NCBI GenBank assembly: GCA_903847405.1
Contig: CAINDP010000003.1
Coordinates: forward strand, 1-45,749
DNA: 45,749 nucleotides
Direction of reading: 5' to 3'
DNA from: an uncultured Myxococcales bacterium
GTDB lineage: Bacteria > Myxococcota_A > UBA9042 > DTJE01
Shown: piece by piece, positions 39,993-45,749 of the stretch
How positions within the stretch are numbered: position 1 is the stretch's first letter
Layout: every line of letters starts with the position of its first letter
The notes under the pieces: generated by a model
The model's input: only the letters and a program-made list of their open reading frames with translations
Database searches by the model: none
What the model was told of the DNA's origin: nothing
Position numbers and translations under genes: made by a program

Positions 39993-41210
39993 TCACGGGA
40001 TCGGCGCGAACACGTCCCCCTTCTGCCGGACCCAGGCTTCGCTGACGTGGACCCAGCCGATCGTGTGGCGGGCGTGGGTGTAGGTGATCCACGCCGAACC
40101 GTCGGTCGGGTCGGCGGCCAGGGACGGGTACGAGCACTCGCCGTCTCCGCAGGCGGCCACGACGTTCGCCACAGCGCTCCAGGTCAGCCCGTCGTCGTCC
40201 GACAGCGCCACGGCCAGTGGGTTGCGCGCGCTCGGGTTGTTGTTGAACACGGCCAGTACGGCGCCGCTGGCCAGGCGCGTCATGTCCATGGCCGCGCCGG
40301 GGTTCGGGATCGGGCTGGCTGCCGCCTCCGACCAGGTCCGGCCACGGTCCCCCGACGTGACCTCCAGGGCGTGGCCCTTGAACTGCACGTTGCCGTTGCG
40401 CATCGTGGCGAACAGGCTGCCGTCGGGCCGTTCGATGATCGACGGCTGGATCTGGCCCAGGTAGAGCAGCAGCGTTTCGTCGGGCGGCGTGATTTCGGTC
40501 CATTGCGACGTGAAGCCGTCCCGGCTGGCCAGCCACGTCGGCACGAACAGGGTTTCGTCGTAGCAGGGCAGCAGGACCTCGCCGTCGGACAGGCGCAGCG
40601 GGTGGTTCCGGGTCATCCACTGCAGATCCTGGCGCAGGGTCGTGGGCGTGGACCACGCCTGGCCGCCGTCCGTGCTGCGGCGCATGATGATCTGCCCGTC
40701 GTTCCAGGACGTGCCGACGACCCGCATGTAGAACAGCCACAGTTCGCCGGTTCTGTCGTCCACCCAGATGACCGGGTTGCCCTCGGGGACGTTGGGTTCG
40801 TCGACCAGCACCGCCCAGGGGGTCCAGTCCTGGCCGGGCGCCTTCCGGGACCACACGATCCGCGAGTCCTTCGAGTATTCCCCGCGGCCCGTGTACCAGA
40901 CTGCCAGGACCGTGCCGTCGGCCATCACGGCTACCGACGATCCGTGGTGGTTGCAGGCGTTCGTCGGCGTGCCGTCCGCCGCGGTGCAGGGGATCGCGTC
41001 CAGAGGTGCGACGAGGCCGGTTTCGTAGAGCGGCGGGAGCGGCGGCACGTCGCGTCCGGCATCGGTCGGGACGTCGGCGGGGACGTCGGCGGGGACGTCC
41101 GCGACGGCGTCGATGCCCGTGTCGATGGGGGCATCGCTTCCGGCCCCGGTGCAGGCCGGGAGGGCGGACAGCGCGACGCCGGTCAGAAGGAACAGGGCGA
41201 GTCGAAGCAT
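39993..41210 (-). CDS. Sialidase-like (BNR/Asp-box) lipoprotein
   Basis: 405 residues. A signal peptide ends at lipobox L-P-A-C (Cys20), followed by an Asp/Val/Pro/Ala repeat spacer (about 25-60) and a six-bladed-propeller-like domain. Three Asp boxes are visible: S-T-D-G-G-Q-A-W, S-G-D-R-G-R-T-W and S-D-D-D-G-L-T-W. Candidate active-site features include Y-S-K-D-S-R (an early Arg), R-N-H-P-L-R and Q-P-S-I-I-E. The match is to exo-alpha-sialidase-type domains; true sialidase activity is uncertain because many such proteins act on other glycans. It would be anchored in the outer or inner membrane. Confidence 0.78.
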   Translation of the reverse strand: MLRLALFLLTGVALSALPACTGAGSDAPIDTGIDAVADVPADVPADVPTDAGRDVPPLPPLYETGLVAPLDAIPCTAADGTPTNACNHHGSSVAVMADGTVLAVWYTGRGEYSKDSRIVWSRKAPGQDWTPWAVLVDEPNVPEGNPVIWVDDRTGELWLFYMRVVGTSWNDGQIIMRRSTDGGQAWSTPTTLRQDLQWMTRNHPLRLSDGEVLLPCYDETLFVPTWLASRDGFTSQWTEITPPDETLLLYLGQIQPSIIERPDGSLFATMRNGNVQFKGHALEVTSGDRGRTWSEAAASPIPNPGAAMDMTRLASGAVLAVFNNNPSARNPLAVALSDDDGLTWSAVANVVAACGDGECSYPSLAADPTDGSAWITYTHARHTIGWVHVSEAWVRQKGDVFAPIP

Positions 41211-41261
41211 CCCGATCCTCGACGAACGACGCCCGAGGATAGCGATTCGACCCCTGCCCGC

Positions 41262-44200
41262 CTAGGAGGGACCGGGATCGGCCGGCACGCCGCGCGGCCG
41301 GGGCGCCTGGCGGACCTGGTGCGCGAAGGCCTCCAGGCGGTTCACGTTGTGGGTGGACTGGAGGCCCTCGTAGACCAACGTGCACGTCGCCATGCCGCCG
41401 TGGTCGTGCCGCATGGCCGGGAGCAGCGCCGACGTGACGGTGCCCAGCATGCAGTTGTGGCACATGGCGTTGATGACGCCCGAGGCGCCCGCCTGCTGCA
41501 GTTCCTCGACGCGACTGAGGTTCAGGGACAGGCACTTGTCGATCCAGTGGCTGGCGTAGGTGTCGGCGACCCGGGACACGTCGGGGAACTGGCGCTCCTG
41601 GGGCGTCCGGATCGTGTCCGGGAAGTGGCGGTCCACCAGGGCCCGCAGGGCGGCGACGGCGGGGATCGCGACCCGGGCGGCGTTGCCGGTGACGGTCTTC
41701 CCCTGCCGGATCATCTCGGCGTGCAACTGTTCGCCGCCCAGCAGGGACACGTCCACCAGGCTGCACGAGGGCCAGACCTCGAAGCCCATCCCGCGCAGGC
41801 GGTCGTACAGGCCGTCGTTGGCGTGTTCGTTGATGCGCGTGTAGGTGTCGCCGATCACGCCGATGCGGGGGCGCGTGCCGTCCGCCGGCGACAGGCGCAC
41901 CGCGGCCATCCCGGCCACCGCCTCCCGCAAGGCCGGGAACACGCGCCGGCGGGCCAGGCCGTCCTCGACCAGGTCCACGGCCCGGGCGTAGGCGATCGCC
42001 ATCGCACCCGTGTCGTCGTAGGGCTCCGTTTCGATCTTCCACTTGTAGAGCCGGTCGATCGCGTACATGCCCAGCGCCAGACGCGCCACGTAGCCCCGGC
42101 CCAGCGGCGCCATGGTCGGCGGATCGGCGATGTTGACGATGCTGACGTCGGCCAGCCCGATGCGGTCCAGGACCAGTTTCATCGCGACCATGAACTGCGG
42201 CAGCAGGCACGGGCCGAAGTACGACGGGCCGTAGTAGCACGCCTCGGCGGGGACGAAGTCGGGGCGCCGGCTGGCCCGCACCAGGTCCCCCAGGAACGAC
42301 ACGTACGGGTGGCACTCGCGGCCGTAGGCGTGCGTCAGGCCCAACTGCCAGGACTCGTCGTCGGTGGGCGGCAGCAGGTGTACGCGGCAGCCCACCGACT
42401 TCAGGGCGCCCACGAAGGCCCGGGAGTGATCCGACAGGAAGGGCACCCAGTACGTGTAGTCGCGCAGCGGTTGCGTCGGCACGCCCGGGGGCGTCCCGCG
42501 GCGGCGTTCGGTGCGCCCCTTCGGACCGTCGGGCTCGCGCTCGCGGCGGACCGTGCGGGCGAAGGCTTCCAGGCGCGTCACCAGGCCCGCCTCGGCCTGG
42601 TGGTCGTCGAACTCCAGCACGATGTGCGGCGTGTCCGTCAGTTCGTCTTCCAGGTACTGGTCGATGAAGGCGTCGGGGCCGCAGCCGAAGTTCGTGACGA
42701 TCACCGCCGACAGGGACGGCGTGCGGCGGACGATGCGGGCGGCCTGCAACTGCTCGCGGCCGAACCCCCAGCGCACGCGGGCCCAGAAGGCGGGCAGCGG
42801 CTCGTCCTCCAGGGGCAGGAAGTCGAAGGGGATCGGCTGGATGCCCAGCGTGGCCAGGCGGCGGGCCAGGTTCAGGTTCAGGCGGCGGTCGGACGTGTTG
42901 TAGGGGCGGCCCAGCAGCACGGCGCCCGGGCGGCCCTCTGCGGCCAGGCGGTCCAGCAGCAGGCGGCCTTCCGCCCGACAGGCGGCGCGGAAGCGTTCCT
43001 GGGCGGCCGTCGCGCGACGGAAGGCGGCATCGACTTCGGCCCGGGGGACGTCCAGGGCCTGGGCGGTGGTCGCGATCCAGTGCGTTTCCTCGCCGGGGAC
43101 CGGGGTCTCCAGGCTGACCACCTCGACGCCGGGATGGGACTGGGCCAACTGGGCCCGGACCACGTACGGGGCGGCCTGCGTGTAGGCGCAGGCGTACCGG
43201 TTGGCGGTGTCGGCCGGCGGCCGGAACTGGCGCAGGTGGGGCAGGAACAGGCGCGTCGCGCCGTGGGCCACCAGGTCGTGGACGTGGCCGAACAGGATCT
43301 TCACCGGCTGGCAGAACTCCTCGGGCACCCGGGCCAGGCCCTGGGCGGCCTTCTCGCTGTCGGTGCGGCCGGACAGCGTGACGCGGTAGCCCAGGGCGGT
43401 CCAGAAGGTCCGCCAGAAGGGGACGTCGTCGGCCAGGCTGAGGGCGAAGGGGATGGCGATGGGGCCGCGGTCCGGGGGCAGGGCGGCGACGGCGGCTGCG
43501 GCCTCGACGGGGCCGGTCGGGGCAGAGGGCTCGACCATGCCCGCGCACTCCGCCAGCAGGCGCTCGCGGGTGGCGAACGCGTCCCCGGCGGGGGTGGGAG
43601 CCTCCTCGCCGCGTTCGAAGCGGCCGCAGACGCTGCCGAAGAACGACCGGCGGCCCTCGCCGGCGGAAACCTGCTGGATTTCGCACTGGTTTTCGCACGC
43701 GGCGCACTCGAAGGTCCGGATGCCGACCGCTTCGTTCGCGGTCGCGAAGCCCCGGAAGCGCGACGGCGCGGCGTCCCGTCCGGCGGCCTCCCGGGCGATC
43801 AGGGCCGCGCCCCAGGCGCCGGAGGTTTCGGGGTGGGGATGGACCGCGACGGAGCGGCCCAGGATGGCCTGGAAGGCGGCGCACACGGCGGCGTTCCGGG
43901 CCACGCCGCCCTGGAAGACGACCCGGGCGCCCACGGGACGGGACCCGACGACCTTGTCCAGGTAGTTGCGGGCGACCGAGTAGGCCAGTCCGGCGCACAG
44001 GTCGGCCTTGGATGCCCCGTGCTGCAGGTGGTGCACGAGGTCCGAGTCCATGAACACCGTGCACCGGCTGCCCAGGCGCACGGGTGCCCGGGACGACAGG
44101 GCCGCGGTGGCGAAATCGCGCCGCACGTCGATGCCCAGGCGCCCCGACTGCTCCTCCAGGAAGGCCCCGGTGCCCGCCGCGCACGCCCGGTTCATCTGGA

Positions 44201-45542
44201 AGCGCGCCACGCGGCCGCCGGACAGGCGGATGTACTTGCTGTCCTGCCCGCCGATCTCGAACACCGTGTCGGCGTCGGGCACGAAGTGGACCGCCGCCCG
44301 GGCCTGGGCCGAGATTTCGTCCACGACCTCGTCGGCGCCGGCCAGGTCCCGGGCCAGGTGGCGCCCCGAGCCGGTCGTGACGACCCGGGCGACGCGCACC
44401 CCGACGGCCAGTTGACCGTGGAGGTCGTCGAGGGCCGCGTGCACCGCGTCCACGGGCCGTCCGGCCGTTGGCAGGTAGGCCGAGGCGGCCAGGCGGCCTT
44501 CGGCGTCGATCGCGACGGCCTTGGTGCTGACCGAGCCCACGTCGATGCCCAGGAACACGACGTCGGCCGTCGAGCGGGGCAGGGGGGCGGCGGCGACCGT
44601 GGGGTCCGGCGCGGCGTTCCCGGAGGGGGCCTGCCCGGGGGTTGCCGCGGTTGCCAGCGGAGCCAGCCCCGAGGCGCGTTCCGGTTCACCGGCCTGGAGC
44701 GGCGTCCGTCCGGCCAGACGTCCCAGCGACACCGGCTGCACCCACGGATGCTCGCGGGCCAGCAGCGCCGCCCCCAGCGCGCCCATGACCTTGTGGCCCG
44801 CCGGTCGTATCAGGTCGCCGTCCGACAGGCCCAGGACCTCGACCAGGGCCCTCGCCACGCCGTCGTTCGCCGCGACGCCGCCCTGGAACAGGATCGGCGG
44901 TTCGGGCGCCCGGCCGTGGCACAGGCTGGCCAGGTAGGTGCGCACCAGGGCGAAGCACAGGCCCGCGACGATTTCCCCGGGCGGGCAGGCCCGCTGCTGC
45001 AGGTGGATCATGTCGGTCTTCGCGAACACCGAGCAGCGCCCCGCGACGCGCGCCGGGTGAACGGCCGCCGCGGAGGTGTCGGCGAAGGCCTCGATGGACA
45101 TCCCCAGGCGCTCGGCCATCTGGTCCAGGAACGCCCCCGTGCCTGCCGCGCATAGTTCGTTGAAGGCGTGGTCCAGAACGAAGGGGTGCCCGTCGGCGCC
45201 GCGCCCCACGCGGATGAACTTGCTGTCCTGCCCGCCGATCTCGACGATGCTGCGGACGTCGGGGTGCAGCGTCCACGCCGCCGTCGCGTGGGCCACGATC
45301 TCGTTGACCGGCTCGGCCGCCAGCGGCCCCGCCAGCAGCTCCTTCCCGGACCCCGTCACGACCGCACCCGCCACGGGGGTGTCGGGCCCCAGGGCCGCCG
45401 CCGCCTCGGCCAGGATCGCGGCGGCCGCTTCCAGGGGCCGGCCCTGCGTGCGCCTGTATGCCTGGAACCGGACGTCGCCGTCCGCCGACAGGACCACGGC
45501 CTTGACGCTGACGGACCCGACGTCGATGCCAAGCGTGTCCAC
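41262..45542 (-). CDS. Giant fused acyl-CoA dehydratase activase / dehydratase-like protein
   Basis: 1,426 residues. Two successive BadF/BadG-type ATPase (HgdC-like) domains: first about 4-265 (I-D-V-G-S-V-S-V-K, G-G-Q-D-S-K, cluster Cys131 in C-A-A-G-T-G, Cys170), second about 330-585 (I-D-V-G-S-V-S-T-K, Cys454, Cys494). They are joined by a Pro/Ala linker. Then comes a Cys cluster (Cys613, Cys616, Cys620, Cys639) and a DUF2229/HgdB-like C-terminal half with N-F-G-C-G-P-D-A, G-R-E-C-H-P and M-C-H-N-C. Known activases couple ATP hydrolysis to injection of one electron into 2-hydroxyacyl-CoA dehydratases. Start GTG with CGGAGG upstream. No partner genes are nearby, so its substrate is unknown. 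Confidence 0.9.
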   Translation of the reverse strand: MDTLGIDVGSVSVKAVVLSADGDVRFQAYRRTQGRPLEAAAAILAEAAAALGPDTPVAGAVVTGSGKELLAGPLAAEPVNEIVAHATAAWTLHPDVRSIVEIGGQDSKFIRVGRGADGHPFVLDHAFNELCAAGTGAFLDQMAERLGMSIEAFADTSAAAVHPARVAGRCSVFAKTDMIHLQQRACPPGEIVAGLCFALVRTYLASLCHGRAPEPPILFQGGVAANDGVARALVEVLGLSDGDLIRPAGHKVMGALGAALLAREHPWVQPVSLGRLAGRTPLQAGEPERASGLAPLATAATPGQAPSGNAAPDPTVAAAPLPRSTADVVFLGIDVGSVSTKAVAIDAEGRLAASAYLPTAGRPVDAVHAALDDLHGQLAVGVRVARVVTTGSGRHLARDLAGADEVVDEISAQARAAVHFVPDADTVFEIGGQDSKYIRLSGGRVARFQMNRACAAGTGAFLEEQSGRLGIDVRRDFATAALSSRAPVRLGSRCTVFMDSDLVHHLQHGASKADLCAGLAYSVARNYLDKVVGSRPVGARVVFQGGVARNAAVCAAFQAILGRSVAVHPHPETSGAWGAALIAREAAGRDAAPSRFRGFATANEAVGIRTFECAACENQCEIQQVSAGEGRRSFFGSVCGRFERGEEAPTPAGDAFATRERLLAECAGMVEPSAPTGPVEAAAAVAALPPDRGPIAIPFALSLADDVPFWRTFWTALGYRVTLSGRTDSEKAAQGLARVPEEFCQPVKILFGHVHDLVAHGATRLFLPHLRQFRPPADTANRYACAYTQAAPYVVRAQLAQSHPGVEVVSLETPVPGEETHWIATTAQALDVPRAEVDAAFRRATAAQERFRAACRAEGRLLLDRLAAEGRPGAVLLGRPYNTSDRRLNLNLARRLATLGIQPIPFDFLPLEDEPLPAFWARVRWGFGREQLQAARIVRRTPSLSAVIVTNFGCGPDAFIDQYLEDELTDTPHIVLEFDDHQAEAGLVTRLEAFARTVRREREPDGPKGRTERRRGTPPGVPTQPLRDYTYWVPFLSDHSRAFVGALKSVGCRVHLLPPTDDESWQLGLTHAYGRECHPYVSFLGDLVRASRRPDFVPAEACYYGPSYFGPCLLPQFMVAMKLVLDRIGLADVSIVNIADPPTMAPLGRGYVARLALGMYAIDRLYKWKIETEPYDDTGAMAIAYARAVDLVEDGLARRRVFPALREAVAGMAAVRLSPADGTRPRIGVIGDTYTRINEHANDGLYDRLRGMGFEVWPSCSLVDVSLLGGEQLHAEMIRQGKTVTGNAARVAIPAVAALRALVDRHFPDTIRTPQERQFPDVSRVADTYASHWIDKCLSLNLSRVEELQQAGASGVINAMCHNCMLGTVTSALLPAMRHDHGGMATCTLVYEGLQSTHNVNRLEAFAHQVRQAPRPRGVPADPGPS

Positions 45543-45613
45543 AGGTGCCTCCGGGTTTGAGGCATGCTACCCGCCCCGACCGGGCGGGGCAAGGTCGCGT
45601 GCCATGCCTGTAA

Positions 45614-45658
45614 GAAGCGGAGTAGATGTCCGGGTCATAAGCGGGAGTAGATGTCCGG
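45614..45658 (+). repeat. Two direct copies of a 20-bp IS-end-like repeat
   Basis: GAAGCGGAGTAGATGTCCGG (45614-45633) and AAGCGGGAGTAGATGTCCGG (45639-45658) differ by small changes and are separated by five bases. They lie about 30 bp before the start of a transposase-like frame, where the terminal transposase-binding sites of an insertion sequence are expected. Confidence 0.7.
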
Positions 45659-45688
45659 TCTTCGGGCGAGGTGGGGTAGACGTGTCGG

Positions 45689-45749
45689 ATGCGACACGTA
45701 GCGACCCCGGTAGCCCGGGAGGCCAAGGCGATGACGAGGGCGGAAGTGA
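45689..45749 (+). CDS. N-terminus of a probable transposase (runs off the window)
   Basis: The ATG at 45689 opens a frame of 20 codons still open at the window edge, beginning M-R-H-V-A-T-P and reaching A-M-T-R-A-E-V. An A-M-T-R-x-E-V start is what I remember from integrase-core transposases of the ISNCY/IS481-like type, where a helix-turn-helix follows. The preceding 20-bp repeats support an element end. The family cannot be fixed from 20 residues. Confidence 0.5.
   Translation, partial: MRHVATPVAREAKAMTRAEV

Noticed and set aside
41071-41100. Tandem GACGTCGGCGGG-type DNA repeat
   Set aside because: It is the coding sequence of the Asp-Val-Pro-Ala spacer of the lipoprotein, so it is a protein-level repeat rather than a separate element.
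40047-45155. A 1,702-codon plus-strand frame antisense to the sialidase-like and activase genes
   Set aside because: It has no recognisable domain and is biased to Arg/Gly/Val/Gln/Asp as the complement of real codons. The minus-strand genes carry clear family motifs.
1-45749. tRNA or rRNA genes, riboswitches
   Set aside because: I found no cloverleaf-like stretch, rRNA core sequence or recognisable riboswitch core in the short gaps. The intergenic space is too small for most.

Overview
The window is a strongly GC-rich, gene-dense bacterial segment of 45.7 kb. It holds 37 intact genes, plus a possible transposase tail at the left edge and a probable transposase start at the right edge. I see no rRNA, tRNA or CRISPR array. 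Two lipoproteins carry Asp/Val/Pro/Ala-rich spacers right after the lipobox. There is also a Hanks-type kinase with an N-terminal Cys-rich zinc ribbon, a chromosomal-type parAB locus with a parS site, and short leaders with TTGAC-N16/17-TAGxxT promoters. Together these suggest an uncultured member of the Myxococcota or a related deltaproteobacterial lineage. This is inference from style, not from a marker gene. Insertion-sequence-like repeats at both edges suggest an assembly contig broken at repeats.

Layout, left to right. (1) 1-423: transposase tail and a cluster of 24-bp repeats. (2) 424-3414: galactokinase and a UDP-sugar pyrophosphorylase-like enzyme, a possible galactose salvage route without GalT. 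(3) 3439-4997: ECF sigma factor, probable membrane anti-sigma factor and a small exported protein. (4) 5133-9157: a housekeeping block of phosphoglycerate kinase homologue, tpiA, secG, parS, parA and parB. The PGK homologue has lost most of its 3-phosphoglycerate-binding residues, and the parS palindrome contains the parA start codon. (5) 9170-9915: a toxin-antitoxin-like pair of a small protein and a nucleotidyltransferase. (6) 9999-20038: a signalling region. It holds a Ser/Thr kinase fused to a ferritin-like segment and two cyclic-nucleotide-binding domains, a metallo-beta-lactamase-fold hydrolase, a lipase-like hydrolase, a membrane adenylate cyclase translationally coupled to an FAD oxidoreductase, and a convergent FAD oxidoreductase paralogue. 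(7) 20179-22191: a fibronectin-III lipoprotein.

(8) 22223-27708 (minus strand): a tightly overlapping six-gene operon of a TPR-like membrane protein, a nucleotide-sugar epimerase, a DegT aminotransferase, an ABC ATPase, an ABC-2 permease and a small membrane protein. (9) 27801-30876: a polytopic membrane protein and a degenerate GT21-like protein. (10) 30923-36801: sugar metabolism with a GlcNAc kinase, a DUF1846 protein, an aldose 1-epimerase, a YihY/BrkB membrane protein and an elongated glucosamine-6-phosphate deaminase-like enzyme. (11) 37005-39967: an amino acid permease and a short-chain fatty acid transporter. (12) 39993-45542: a sialidase-like lipoprotein and a 1,426-residue fusion of two CoA-dehydratase activase domains with a dehydratase-like C-terminal half. 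(13) 45543-end: IS-like terminal repeats and the start of a transposase.

The most notable system is the possible cAMP relay: a membrane class III cyclase about 2.6 kb from a kinase carrying tandem cyclic-nucleotide-binding domains, in the reverse domain order of eukaryotic protein kinase G. The degenerate PGK homologue and the parS/parA overlap are next. All functions are read from motifs by eye; no database search was run.
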